Notes: a model not told the origin generated them from the letters alone. Positions 15,190 through 23,185 are shown, counted from the first letter of the stretch. The stretch is DNA of 37,583 bases from Kuafuiihalomonas sp039024635 (GCA_039024635.1 JBCCQA010000042.1:1-37583); one strand, 5' to 3'. Made by a program: numbers and translations.

Positions 15190-15849
15190 TCAGCGGAAGG
15201 AAAGCCGAACGACGATTCGGCCCTCACGAGCGAGCTCGCCCGCCTCGTTTTCGACCTCGAGAGGACCAAGCTCTCGAAGGCTCTGAATGAGCTCGAGAAG
15301 GGCAGAACCGGGCAGCTCCGCCACCAGACCCCCCTCCCGCGCCTCGACGCGGCCGCCGAAGCGCTCGACCACTGACTCGAAACGGCCCCGAGCCTCCGCC
15401 GGTCCGGCTTCGCTGCTGATCACCAAGTCCGGGCTGAGCTCTTGGCTCCAACCGGCAGTGCTCGCCACGCCGACCTGTCGGTCAGGCATCTGTACGACGA
15501 CCGCGTAGACGAAGACCGAGACGGCCATGGCACCCGTGACCATGGACCAGGTCCATCGAGGGCGGGCCGCGACCTGAGCCTGAATCTCCTGCTCCTCTTC
15601 ACGACGGGCCCGGGCCAAGGCGCGATCCGCCAAACCCGGCCGAGGCGACGGGCTCTGAAGCCTCTTGCCCAGGGCAAGCCAGCGACGACTCTCGCGGAAG
15701 ATAGCCTGCTCTTCCGGGTAGCGTTGGAAGCGTCGACGCAGCCAAGCTTCCTGGGCTTCGGTCAACTCGACCTGCTCCGCCAACTCCTGGAGCTTCGCGC
15801 GACCGCGGCTCCCTCCTAGCAATTCCATCAACGATCCGATGAGCGTCAT
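15190..15849 (-). CDS. Single-pass membrane anti-sigma factor (non-zinc type)
   Basis: This 219-residue protein is encoded directly after the ECF sigma gene with a four-base ATGA overlap, the usual order for sigma/anti-sigma pairs. Residues 1-98 are a cytoplasmic helical domain that would bind the sigma factor; the HxxxCxxC zinc motif of ZAS anti-sigma factors is absent. A membrane helix lies at about 101-120 (WSMVTGAMAVSVFVYAVVVQ). The periplasmic part (about 125-219) has the order EARGRFESVVERFGG, then GGLVAELPGSAL, then LRELGPLEVE, ending in RIVVRLSFR. This resembles DUF4349-like periplasmic domains, which may sense envelope state or be cut during regulated proteolysis. The function is inferred from position and topology. 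It converges with the kinase gene 19 bases away. Confidence 0.78.
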   Translation of the reverse strand: MTLIGSLMELLGGSRGRAKLQELAEQVELTEAQEAWLRRRFQRYPEEQAIFRESRRWLALGKRLQSPSPRPGLADRALARARREEEQEIQAQVAARPRWTWSMVTGAMAVSVFVYAVVVQMPDRQVGVASTAGWSQELSPDLVISSEAGPAEARGRFESVVERFGGRVEAREGGLVAELPGSALLELIQSLRELGPLEVENEAGELAREGRIVVRLSFR

Positions 15850-16445
15850 GACATCAGCCTTTCCAAACGCTGGGCGAGAGCCGTTCTTCCCCGGTGAATT
15901 CGACTCTTCACCGTGCCTCGAGGCAAGCCCGTGACCTCGGCGATCTCTTCGTAGGACAGGCCCTCCAAGTCCCGAAGGATCACGACCAGACGAAAGTCCT
16001 CGTCCAGGGTCTCGAGCGCTGCTTGCACGTGTCGGAGGGTCTCTCGCTCCTCGTGCAGCTGGTCCGGCCGGCGCCCACCATCTTCGGGTTCATCACGCAA
16101 CAGATGGAGCGCCGTCTTTGTGTTCCGCCCCCGCCGGTCGAGGTACTTGATGCGATTCAGAGCGTGGTTCTTCGCGATGCGGTAGAGCCAGGTCGAAACC
16201 TGGGCGTCGCCCCGAAAGCCCTCCGCGTGGCGATAGAGGGTGACGAAGACGTCCTGGGCAATGTCTTCGGCCTCGGCGGCGTCCCCCAAGAGCCTGAGGG
16301 TGAAGCCATAGATCCGGTCTTGGTAGCGTTCGACCAGCACCCGAAAGGCCTCGGTATCGCCCTGAGCCACTCGACGGACGAGGGCGTCGTCCTCGTCAGG
16401 GGGCGAAACCACGGCAGCAATGGTGGCGGCTCTGACCATGCGCAC
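15846..16445 (-). CDS. ECF-family RNA polymerase sigma factor (RpoE-like)
   Basis: This sigma factor of up to 199 residues directs RNA polymerase to a small stress regulon. Region 2 runs from AFRVLVERYQDRIYGF through EAEDIAQDVFVTLYRH to STWLYRIAKNHALNRIK; region 4 contains LEGLSYEEIAEVTGLPRGTVKSRIHRGR, the helix-turn-helix that reads the -35 box. The start is uncertain. GTG 16445, ATG 16439 and GTG 16412 are in frame, and the RpoE-like promoter just upstream would place transcription start at or near the first two, implying a leaderless message or use of GTG 16412. The last would give a protein starting MVSPPDED, typical for this class. The anti-sigma gene follows with an ATGA overlap. pepA lies upstream on the same strand, so two modes of expression are likely. 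Confidence 0.93.
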   Translation of the reverse strand: MRMVRAATIAAVVSPPDEDDALVRRVAQGDTEAFRVLVERYQDRIYGFTLRLLGDAAEAEDIAQDVFVTLYRHAEGFRGDAQVSTWLYRIAKNHALNRIKYLDRRGRNTKTALHLLRDEPEDGGRRPDQLHEERETLRHVQAALETLDEDFRLVVILRDLEGLSYEEIAEVTGLPRGTVKSRIHRGRTALAQRLERLMS

Positions 16446-16448
16446 TCA

Positions 16449-16477
16449 TAGGACAGCATGGAGAGCGGGGAAGTTCC
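16449..16477 (-). promoter_or_regulatory. RpoE/ECF-type promoter, probable autoregulation of the sigma gene
   Basis: On the minus strand, GGAACTT (plus-strand 16471-16477) is followed after 16 bases by GTCCTA (16449-16454). This fits the group 1 ECF (E. coli sigma-E) pattern of GGAACTT, about 16 bases, then GTC-rich -10. It lies directly before the sigma/anti-sigma pair, where self-activating ECF promoters are usually found. The expected start of transcription falls within a few bases of GTG 16445 and ATG 16439. Confidence 0.65.
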
Positions 16478-16503
16478 GGTCTTCCGGCCGACTTACCGAA
16501 CTT
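16471..16503 (-). terminator. Stem-loop after pepA that contains the sigma -35 element
   Basis: On the minus strand, AAGTTCGGT (16503 to 16495) is followed by ACCGGAACTT (16480 to 16471); the arms pair with one bulged base around a 14-base loop that itself contains GGCCGG. It begins six bases after the pepA stop. No T-run follows (CCCC instead), so termination would be weak or factor-dependent. The distal arm is also the -35 element of the sigma promoter. Confidence 0.4.
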
Positions 16504-16509
16504 CACGGG

Positions 16510-18033
16510 TCAGGACTGAGTTTGTAATTGGTCACACATGGCGACCAAGGTCCGTACGCCGAAACCGGTGCCCCCTTTCGGGATATGGCCGTTTTCGGCG
16601 GCCGCGAAGACCGGTCCTGCGATGTCCAGGTGGGCCCAGGGTAGTTCCGAGTCGATGAACTCTTCGAGGAACAGCGCGGCAGTGATGCTCCCACCCCATC
16701 GGTCTCCGATGTTCTTGATGTCGGCCACGTCGCTCTTGAGTTGGTCCTTGAGCTCTCGGGCTAGGGGAAGCCTCCAGAACAGCTCCCCGCTCTTCGCCCA
16801 GGCTTTTTCGAACAGCGCCTGCATCGGTCCTTCTCGATAGTAGGCGGCCGATCGCTGACGCCCCAGGGCCACCATGCAGGCGCCGGTCAGAGTCGCCAGG
16901 TCGACGAGATAGTCCGGACCCAGGTCCTGGGCATAGGCCAGGGTATCGGCCAGAACGAGGCGTCCCTCAGCGTCGGTGTTCAATATCTCAACCGAGATCC
17001 CGCGCTTGCCCTTGATGACGTCTCCGGGGCGGATGGCGTTGCCATCCGGCATGTTCTCAGCCGCGCCGATGACGCCGTGCACCACGACGTCGGGCTTGAG
17101 GGCGGCGATGGCGTGCATGGCGCCCATCACCGCGGCCGCGCCGCCCATGTCGATCTTCATCTCCATCATGCCCTCACTGGTCTTGATGGATAGACCGCCC
17201 GCGTCGAACGTCAGACCTTTGCCCACTAGGACCAGGACGGGTCGATTCTTCTTGCCGGCCGGCTCATAGGCCAAATGGATGAGGCGGGGCTCGTTGCGGC
17301 TGCCCTGCCCGACCCCGAGGTGGAGATGCATGTTCTGCCGTTCCATGTCTCGAGGGGTCAGGATCTTGCAGCTGAGCTCGTGGGCCTTGGCCATCCGCTT
17401 CGCGCGCTCGGCCAACTCGACCGGCGTGAGGACGTTGGCGGGCGCGTTGATGAGGTCTCGGGCCGTCATCACGCCTCGGGCGATCAGGCCGCCTCGGTCC
17501 AGGGCGTCCCGCAAGTCCGAACCCCGGAGTCCATGGACGTCGTCGGCCGAAAAGGCCACGTGGACGGCCTCCAAGGGCGACGCCTTCACTTCCCGCGTCC
17601 GAAGTTCATCATAGCGGTAGCGTCCCAGATGGAGGCCCTCTGCCAGAGCTTGAAATAGACCCAGGGTCGAACCTTCGGCCTCTTCGGCATGAACGAAGCC
17701 CAGGGCCATGGACGAGGCGCCAACTCGACCCGCCCATCGCGCTGCAGCGCCGGCATAGCTTCGAGCCCCTTCGCCATCGAAGGCCTTTCGCTCTCCAAGA
17801 CCGAAGACGGCCACCCGACGAAGCTCTCGGCCGGGAGGCAGGTTGACGATGACCGACTGGCCGGGCCGGCCGGAGAAGTCTTCGTCACGGCAGGCCTGCT
17901 CCAGCATGCCGTCCAGGCGGCGGTTGAGATCGGCGAAAGTCAGCCCGCGGTCGGGCTCGTCGGAGAACACGCCGACCGAGACGAGGGAGGCATCGACGTC
18001 CAGGAGGTCGTCCGTGTAGAGGGCGAGCTTCAT
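16510..18033 (-). CDS. pepA: Leucyl aminopeptidase (M17 family)
   Basis: This 507-residue dizinc/dimanganese aminopeptidase removes N-terminal residues from peptides and works as a hexamer in the cytoplasm. The N-terminal macro-like domain covers about 1-165; the catalytic domain follows. Active-site residues are visible: Lys272 and Asp277 in VGKGLTFDAGGLSIK, Lys284, Asp295 in MKIDMGGAAAV, and the family signature NTDAEGRL at 352-359 with Asp354, Glu356 and Arg358. The length matches E. coli PepA (503). Start ATG 18033 is clear. In some bacteria PepA also binds DNA for XerCD recombination and gene control, but nothing here shows that. It precedes the ECF sigma gene by 64 bases, with a stem-loop and promoter in the gap, so readthrough into the sigma operon is possible. 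Confidence 0.96.
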   Translation of the reverse strand: MKLALYTDDLLDVDASLVSVGVFSDEPDRGLTFADLNRRLDGMLEQACRDEDFSGRPGQSVIVNLPPGRELRRVAVFGLGERKAFDGEGARSYAGAAARWAGRVGASSMALGFVHAEEAEGSTLGLFQALAEGLHLGRYRYDELRTREVKASPLEAVHVAFSADDVHGLRGSDLRDALDRGGLIARGVMTARDLINAPANVLTPVELAERAKRMAKAHELSCKILTPRDMERQNMHLHLGVGQGSRNEPRLIHLAYEPAGKKNRPVLVLVGKGLTFDAGGLSIKTSEGMMEMKIDMGGAAAVMGAMHAIAALKPDVVVHGVIGAAENMPDGNAIRPGDVIKGKRGISVEILNTDAEGRLVLADTLAYAQDLGPDYLVDLATLTGACMVALGRQRSAAYYREGPMQALFEKAWAKSGELFWRLPLARELKDQLKSDVADIKNIGDRWGGSITAALFLEEFIDSELPWAHLDIAGPVFAAAENGHIPKGGTGFGVRTLVAMCDQLQTQS

Positions 18034-18140
18034 GGGAGAGGCCTAAGCGCCCCCTGTACGGGCTGGCAAGCGGAGGAGGACTCATCTGGGCTTCTCCGGG
18101 GCCCTGGCAGGATTCTTCGGCGCCGGCTAAGACGAAAGGC

Positions 18141-19928
18141 GTGCTCGGGCTTCTGATTTTGGCAGCCCAAGTCGACCCTGGGGTCGCCCAGCAGCTCGAG
18201 CCCCAGCCCGCCTCGCCGCGTCTGGAGCTGAGGCGGGGCGAGTCCGCCTTTCTCGAACATCGCCTGGAGGGCCCATGGCAAGGCTTCGCTGCCACCTCCC
18301 GCCCCAATCTCGAAGTCCTAGTCGAACGTGTGGCTGGTCCGATCAACGTGGCCCGCCGGGGCGAGATTCTCTCCTTGGCCCAACAAGGTGCGCAGCAAGT
18401 GATGAAGGTGGGGGTGGTCGTCCGTTCGGCCAGCGCCCAAGGCTCGGCGGCCTATCGAATCCGCGTGCTCGATCGACGCGGCATCGGCACACCCTTGCTG
18501 GAACGCCTCATCCGGGTCGAACTGAGCCCAGCACCCTCTCGTTGGACGGACGAGGAGCTGGCCTACGCCTTCCACGGCGCGGACCAGTTTCGATCCCAAG
18601 CTCAAGGACTCCTGGTCGATCTACGGAAACGAGGGGTCCGTGCCAGTCTCAAAGTCGATGAGCCTCGGCCTCCCCTCCTCCGCGCCCGAGACGAGACGAT
18701 GCGCATGGTCCAGGCCTTCGAAGGGGCTCGCCGAAGGCTGGGCATCGCACGCCGGGGGCTGTTGGCGGCGGCACGGAGCGGCAATGCCGAGGCTCAGCGC
18801 CTGCTGACACTCCTCCGACAGCCGGCTTCGAAAAGGGAGAATGCGCCGCCCATTCCGTCTTCGGCGCCCCCCCCGCAGGCCTCGACCCCTACCCAAAACG
18901 CGACGAGCAGGACCAACGAGGAGGGCGTGCTGGAGCCGATCGAGGCCTATGAGCTCGGCTCCGACGGCCGGGCGGCCTCCCCACCGGCGGCAGAGTCGGG
19001 GCCGACCCCCGCTCCGCCGGCCCCGGCGCCGACTCGACCCGTCCGGGCCGAGACGAGCTCTCCTGCCCCTGCCCGGGCAACGGAGTCCTCAGACCGGCCA
19101 CGCCCCGTTCGAGGCTTGGTCCTCGACGGGGCCGACGTGGGCTTCGGGGGCGGTACTCGTTTCGTCTACGCTGAGGCTCGGCTTCTGCGGAGTGCCCAGA
19201 CCGCCGCCCTCTTCGTCTTCGCGGAGGCGGCCTTCACTGAGAACCTGGGCCTACAGCTCGACGTGCCCATCCAGTTCCTTTCTCTCCAGGACGTCGAGGT
19301 TCGGGACGTCAACACCACCGGTAATCCGGCCCTCAGCATCAAGTACCGTTTGTGGCTCCCGAAGCTCGGAGGCGCCCCCATCGCGCTCGCCCTCCGAGGA
19401 CGCTACGGCCTCCCGCTTACCCCCGAAGCGCGCTTCGCGCCGACCACAGTGGTGGCCGACGACTTCAGCCGCGAAGTCCATTTCGTGGAGCCCCACACCT
19501 TCCTGGTCGACCGACACGACTTCGCGCTGGGTGCGAGCAGTGCTTGGCGCCGAGGCTGGCTGAGCCTGAGCGCACAACTTTGGTTCGACTACTTCGTGCC
19601 CGTGGGCTCGGCCGAGTCCCTGTCCGACTTCACGTCCTTGTCCTATGGCCTTGGGGTGGGTGTGCTTCCTTTCTCTCGGCTCGATCTTGGCTCATTCCTC
19701 GAGTTTCGAGGAACCAGCGTCTTCGCAGGCGGCGGTCGGACGGAAGGCAACCTGTACGCGGGCCTGCGCGGACGCTTCTTCGGCTGGTTCGAGCCGGGCG
19801 CCTACGCCGGGATTCCGCTCGGCGGGCTGGCTACCAGCAGCAGCGTGCAGGCGGGGCTGGAGCTGCGCTTCATGACACCGTGGCCCAAGCCGCCCATCGA
19901 TCCGAGGACGGAGGATCCGCTCCAATGA
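18141..19928 (+). CDS. Envelope protein with proline-rich linker and C-terminal outer-membrane-barrel-like domain
   Basis: This 595-residue protein starts at GTG 18141 with AAAGG in front of it. A short hydrophobic N-terminus (MLGLLILAAQVDPGVAQ) may be a signal peptide, though it lacks basic residues. Residues about 25-230 form a strand-rich part with a 'RRGESAFLEHRL' opening, then helical segments. Residues about 235-325 are an Ala/Pro/Ser/Thr-rich linker typical of periplasm-spanning tethers. Residues about 330-585 have repeated amphipathic strands with aromatic girdles (SIKYRLWLP, SLSAQLWFDYFVPV, NLYAGLRGRFFGWFEPGAY), consistent with a barrel of roughly 10-14 strands. The ending is unusual because 12 polar residues follow the last strand instead of a terminal Phe. 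The stop overlaps the next gene by ATGA, so the two products are probably made together. The function is unknown. Confidence 0.75.
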   Translation: MLGLLILAAQVDPGVAQQLEPQPASPRLELRRGESAFLEHRLEGPWQGFAATSRPNLEVLVERVAGPINVARRGEILSLAQQGAQQVMKVGVVVRSASAQGSAAYRIRVLDRRGIGTPLLERLIRVELSPAPSRWTDEELAYAFHGADQFRSQAQGLLVDLRKRGVRASLKVDEPRPPLLRARDETMRMVQAFEGARRRLGIARRGLLAAARSGNAEAQRLLTLLRQPASKRENAPPIPSSAPPPQASTPTQNATSRTNEEGVLEPIEAYELGSDGRAASPPAAESGPTPAPPAPAPTRPVRAETSSPAPARATESSDRPRPVRGLVLDGADVGFGGGTRFVYAEARLLRSAQTAALFVFAEAAFTENLGLQLDVPIQFLSLQDVEVRDVNTTGNPALSIKYRLWLPKLGGAPIALALRGRYGLPLTPEARFAPTTVVADDFSREVHFVEPHTFLVDRHDFALGASSAWRRGWLSLSAQLWFDYFVPVGSAESLSDFTSLSYGLGVGVLPFSRLDLGSFLEFRGTSVFAGGGRTEGNLYAGLRGRFFGWFEPGAYAGIPLGGLATSSSVQAGLELRFMTPWPKPPIDPRTEDPLQ

Positions 19929-21241
19929 GAGCCCGGCTCTTTCCCTTGCTGGCCTTGGCGGGCGCTTTGCTCAACTGCGACGACGACTGCGTGGTGGGGG
20001 GCGATAGTCCTAGCCTCGCGGTGGAGTGCAGCCCCGGCGAACTCTGCTATCGAGGGCGCTGCGTCCCCGGCTGCAGCCCCGGTCAAGAGCTGGTCGAGCT
20101 CTGCGACAGTGACCGAGACTGCGCAGAGCCTCGCCCTCGCTGCATCGACGACTTCTGCAGCGCCTGCGAAGAGGCGACGTCCTGCGTCCCGGGGTTGGCC
20201 GTGTGTCGCCCGGTCTCGAGCTTCGAGCGACCGGAGACTCCACCCGAGCCTGACGATGGCTCGGACGTTCCGCCTGGCCCTCTGGACGGAGAGCTTCCCA
20301 CCGGCGTCGAGCGCTTCCCGACGCCGGTCCAGGAGCTTCCCGCGGATAGAGAGATCACTCGGGTGCTCCGCATGGTGTACCAGCGTCGCATCGAGCTCGA
20401 CCCTTCGGGCGCAGCAGCCGCCGCCAACGAAGTGAGCGTCAGCTCGTACAACGTCGAGGGCTCAGGTCCGGGACTGGAGTGGTTCGCCGACGAGGCAACG
20501 GCTCGCATCAGCCGTCTGGATGAAGTGGAGGGACAGGAGCTCCGAGATGCCCAGTGCGAGGTCCGAGCCCTCGACGCTGCCGACGTGGTTCCGGTCGACA
20601 TCGGCCGGATCGGCTTCGAAGAAGCCGCAAGCAGCCCCGATGAGTTTCGGGCCATTCGAACGGCCTACGAGGCCCGCTTCGACTTCGATGGCTTAGGACG
20701 CTACGAGCTCCGAGCTTTGGACCCGGTGGACCCTGAGCTCTTCATTCCTTCCACGCCGGGCTCTCCTGAGCAGGGAAATCTACTCTCGACGGGCGTCGGT
20801 CGGGCTGGCGTCACGGTGGGCGGCTTCTCTCAAGAAAGCCACGTGCCCTTCGACCTGGTCCCGACCTCTAGCACCGCCTTCAACCTGGCGCGGGGCTACG
20901 TCAGTAGTGCCCAAACAGAGCGCCCTTTCGTCTTGGCTTGGCGAGACCCCATCGTCTCGGGTGTCGTGGTCGGCGAGTCCGTCTTCGTGGAGATCATCGA
21001 CGCGAACCGCACGGTTCGGATCCGATGTGAAGAGCGGGAGGGTCCCAACGGACAGCCCCAAGTCGTCGTCCCGGCATCGTTCCTTCAGCGCTTTTCAGAG
21101 CGGGCCGGTCCCGGTCTCCACACCCTCCGCTTTGGACGGAAGAATGAACTGGTGGTGCCGCTCCGACCTGGCCCCGATCAACTCATCGACGCGACCGTGC
21201 GGGTCGCCCTTAACTTCGCGAGCACGATCCTCATCCGCTGA
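19925..21241 (+). CDS. Cys-rich putative lipoprotein, function unknown
   Basis: The start is ATG 19925 (438 residues), overlapping the preceding stop as ATGA; the frame is open far upstream but only as a shadow of the barrel gene. The N-terminus MRARLFPLLALAGALLNC ends at Cys18, a plausible but non-ideal lipobox because Asn is at -1; Asp follows at +2. Residues 22-95 contain twelve more cysteines in spacings such as C-x5-C-x4-C-x3-C, a number suited to six disulfides. Such Cys-rich heads are common in myxobacterial surface lipoproteins. A Pro/Asp-rich hinge (about 98-135) leads to a strand-rich domain of about 300 residues with two more cysteines. The protein is probably exported and may sit with the barrel protein in the outer membrane. 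Its last 11 bases overlap the convergent gene at 21231. Confidence 0.78.
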   Translation: MRARLFPLLALAGALLNCDDDCVVGGDSPSLAVECSPGELCYRGRCVPGCSPGQELVELCDSDRDCAEPRPRCIDDFCSACEEATSCVPGLAVCRPVSSFERPETPPEPDDGSDVPPGPLDGELPTGVERFPTPVQELPADREITRVLRMVYQRRIELDPSGAAAAANEVSVSSYNVEGSGPGLEWFADEATARISRLDEVEGQELRDAQCEVRALDAADVVPVDIGRIGFEEAASSPDEFRAIRTAYEARFDFDGLGRYELRALDPVDPELFIPSTPGSPEQGNLLSTGVGRAGVTVGGFSQESHVPFDLVPTSSTAFNLARGYVSSAQTERPFVLAWRDPIVSGVVVGESVFVEIIDANRTVRIRCEEREGPNGQPQVVVPASFLQRFSERAGPGLHTLRFGRKNELVVPLRPGPDQLIDATVRVALNFASTILIR

Positions 21242-21455
21242 GGCCGCACGTGGCCAGCAAGGCGGCAGCTCCGAGCCCCCACAGCCCGAGTTCGAGGCGG
21301 CTGACCGGCGTCCGAGCCGAACCGCCGCGGGCCGCGCTTCTCGGAGCCGGAGCCTGGGCGGCGGGCTTCGGGGCCTGGACCTCGCTCGAACCCTCCAGAT
21401 GCTCGAGAAGAGCTCTGACCTCCGGCCACGCCTTCAAGGGGTCATTCGACGACAC
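21231..21455 (-). CDS. Small tail-anchored membrane protein, function unknown
   Basis: This 74-residue frame starts at GTG 21455, inside the last codons of the TPR lipoprotein gene. A good ribosome binding site, AAAAGGA, ends nine bases before the start, which supports it as a real gene. Residues 1-25 are charged and helical (WPEVRALLEHLEGSSE), 26-50 are Pro/Ala/Ser/Arg-rich, and 53-73 form one hydrophobic segment (LELGLWGLGAAALLATCGLSG) at the very end, giving an inner-membrane tail anchor with the N-terminus in the cytoplasm. It overlaps the convergent Cys-rich lipoprotein gene by 11 bases. No family is recognised. Its coupling to the TPR gene suggests a shared function. Confidence 0.6.
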   Translation of the reverse strand: MSSNDPLKAWPEVRALLEHLEGSSEVQAPKPAAQAPAPRSAARGGSARTPVSRLELGLWGLGAAALLATCGLSG

Positions 21456-22519
21456 CAGTCTCGTTCCTTTTGATCGGCTGCCTCACCCGCACAGGTGAGA
21501 TAGGCCATGCAGTGCGTTTTGCGTTTCTTCTCGGAGTCCGCCTCCCGGGCGAGGGCAGCGTGGGCCGGGCAGTGACCGGGGGCCAGGCGCAACGCCCGCT
21601 CCCACTCCATGCGCGCAAGCTCCCTTTGACCCAGGGAGAGGTAGGCCTGGCCCAGACTCACGTGAGTCTCGGGCGCCGCCGGATCTCGACGAACTGCTGC
21701 CAGGCTATCCCGCAATGCGCCTTGCTCATGCTCCGTGCACTGCTCGTAGGCCAGCCCCAGATTGTGGCGAGCGGAGACCTCGAGCTCCATCCCGTCCGGT
21801 TGCGCCAAGACCGATAGAAGGGCCGCGATCGCATCGGGGCAGCGCCCTAGTCTGAGCATCAATGTTCCGCGGTTGTAGGTACAGAGGGCGTCATCGGGCG
21901 CTCTGGCCAGACAGTCATCGAAGTGACCCTCCGCTTCGTCGAGCCGTCCCTCCTGCAGGGCCACGAAGCCGAGGTGGTGGTGGACGTCGGCCCGCTCCGG
22001 GGCCAATTCACGCAGGCGCATGAGCTGACTGCGGGACTCGGCGAAGTGACGCCGAGCCCGATCTTCTCGGCCGCTGCTCTGGGCCAAGAAGCCCTGCCGG
22101 AGCGCGCACAAGCCCAGGTTCGCTCGGGCATCCGCGTAACGTGGATCGATCTCCAGGGCCTGCTCAAAGAGGCGACGTGCCTGCTCGTAGTCGGCTGGCT
22201 CTCGGCGGAAGAAGGTGATCCCAAGATTGTTGGCCGCCTCGGCAAAGTCGGCGTCTCGAGTCAGGGCATCCTTGAAGTGGCGCGCGGCGTCGTCCAGGTC
22301 GAAGCGGCACTCGAGGTCCACCAGCCCAAGACAGTTGTGGGGGTGGGCAAAGTGGCGCCCGTACTCCAAAGCGAGCCGGCAGCGCTCCTCGGCCTGCTCG
22401 CAGCGTCCGGCGGCCAGATGTTCGACCGCTTGGTCATGGTGGACGACGGCGTCGGGGTGGATCTCGGCGTGAGCGCAAGAACCGAAAGCAAGGAAACACG
22501 CGAGCCACCTTCTCGACAC
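21434..22519 (-). CDS. TPR-repeat putative lipoprotein (Tgl/PilF- or GltE-like)
   Basis: The protein is 361 residues from GTG 22519, chosen because AGGAAAAGGA lies just before it and because it opens a signal peptide, MSRRWLACFLAFGSC, with a likely lipidated Cys15. The frame is open upstream but only as sequence overlapping the divergent gene. The mature part is a chain of about eight to nine TPR motifs (AANNLGITFF, ADARANLGLCAL, VHHHLGFVALQEGRLDEAE and others). The last 30 residues carry three cysteines (HCMAYLTCAGEA and RDWCRR). TPR lipoproteins of this kind act in outer-membrane assembly; Tgl/PilF helps the pilus secretin PilQ multimerise, and GltE belongs to the gliding machinery. Which of these applies cannot be decided here. 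A small membrane protein gene follows with coupled translation. Confidence 0.8.
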   Translation of the reverse strand: MSRRWLACFLAFGSCAHAEIHPDAVVHHDQAVEHLAAGRCEQAEERCRLALEYGRHFAHPHNCLGLVDLECRFDLDDAARHFKDALTRDADFAEAANNLGITFFRREPADYEQARRLFEQALEIDPRYADARANLGLCALRQGFLAQSSGREDRARRHFAESRSQLMRLRELAPERADVHHHLGFVALQEGRLDEAEGHFDDCLARAPDDALCTYNRGTLMLRLGRCPDAIAALLSVLAQPDGMELEVSARHNLGLAYEQCTEHEQGALRDSLAAVRRDPAAPETHVSLGQAYLSLGQRELARMEWERALRLAPGHCPAHAALAREADSEKKRKTHCMAYLTCAGEAADQKERDWCRRMTP

Positions 22520-22541
22520 GTCGTCCTTTTCCTGGAACACG

Positions 22542-23102
22542 ATGGGGCGGTCAATGAAGCGAACGAGATGGAATGAAAGTCGGAGGGTTCTCTTGGCCTG
22601 GGCGGTGGCCGCGGCAAGTCTCTTCGCCGCTTCCGAAGTCGAGGCGCAGTACAAGAGCACCCAGTTCGGCTACGAGGCAGGCTACCGCTGGATCTCCAAT
22701 CGGACCGGGCTCTCCAGCAGCGCGCCTTTTATCGGCACCCGAGTCGGCTATCGCCTCAGCGACAACCTGTGGCTCTCCAGCCGGATCGGTTTCGACTTTC
22801 GAGACCAGCTCGTCGGCGAGCCCTTGACCGTTTTTCTCCTCCACCTCACGCCCCTCGATGCCCGTTGGTATTTCACGACGGATCGCTTTCGCCCCTTCCT
22901 TGGGCTGACGACCGCCTTTCAGTTCTTTCTGAACGGTCCCCTGGCTTCGGCAAATTGGGGTCCAGGGGCCCTTGGCGGCTTCGAGGCCCGGATCTTCCCC
23001 GATGTGTTCCTAGGGATACAGCTGGAGTACGAGCACATGGTCTCCAGGCGTCCACGCTACGGAACGTTCGGCGCCGTCACTCAAGTCAACATCTTCTTCT
23101 GA
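22542..23102 (+). CDS. Small outer-membrane beta-barrel-like protein
   Basis: This protein of 182-186 residues starts at ATG 22542 (GGAA in front) or ATG 22554. Both lead into a basic N-terminus and signal peptide that probably ends at VEAQ-YKS. The mature part of about 150 residues is almost entirely amphipathic strands: FGYEAGYRWIS, GTRVGYRLSDNLWLSSRIGFDF, LDARWYFTTDRFRPFLGLTTAFQFF, FLGIQLEYEHMV. It ends in VTQVNIFF, a typical C-terminal barrel strand with terminal Phe recognised by BamA. Length and pattern fit an eight-stranded barrel similar to OmpW/OprF-N-type proteins. The start codon lies only 22 bases from the divergent TPR lipoprotein start, so each promoter must lie within the other gene. 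The role is unknown. Confidence 0.75.
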   Translation: MGRSMKRTRWNESRRVLLAWAVAAASLFAASEVEAQYKSTQFGYEAGYRWISNRTGLSSSAPFIGTRVGYRLSDNLWLSSRIGFDFRDQLVGEPLTVFLLHLTPLDARWYFTTDRFRPFLGLTTAFQFFLNGPLASANWGPGALGGFEARIFPDVFLGIQLEYEHMVSRRPRYGTFGAVTQVNIFF

Positions 23103-23185
23103 ACGCCCACTTTGGCGGCATACCCGCGTCAACCTCGCCTTCACCATCTGGACAGGTCGCAAACGGCTTGGGTACTCATCCTCTC

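Noticed and set aside
19352..19924. Upstream extension of the Cys-rich lipoprotein frame
   Set aside because: It is an Arg/Pro-rich shadow of the barrel gene; ATG 19925 gives a signal peptide and the ATGA overlap.
22520..22660. Upstream extension of the TPR lipoprotein
   Set aside because: It overlaps the divergent barrel gene; GTG 22519 has a ribosome binding site and a signal peptide.
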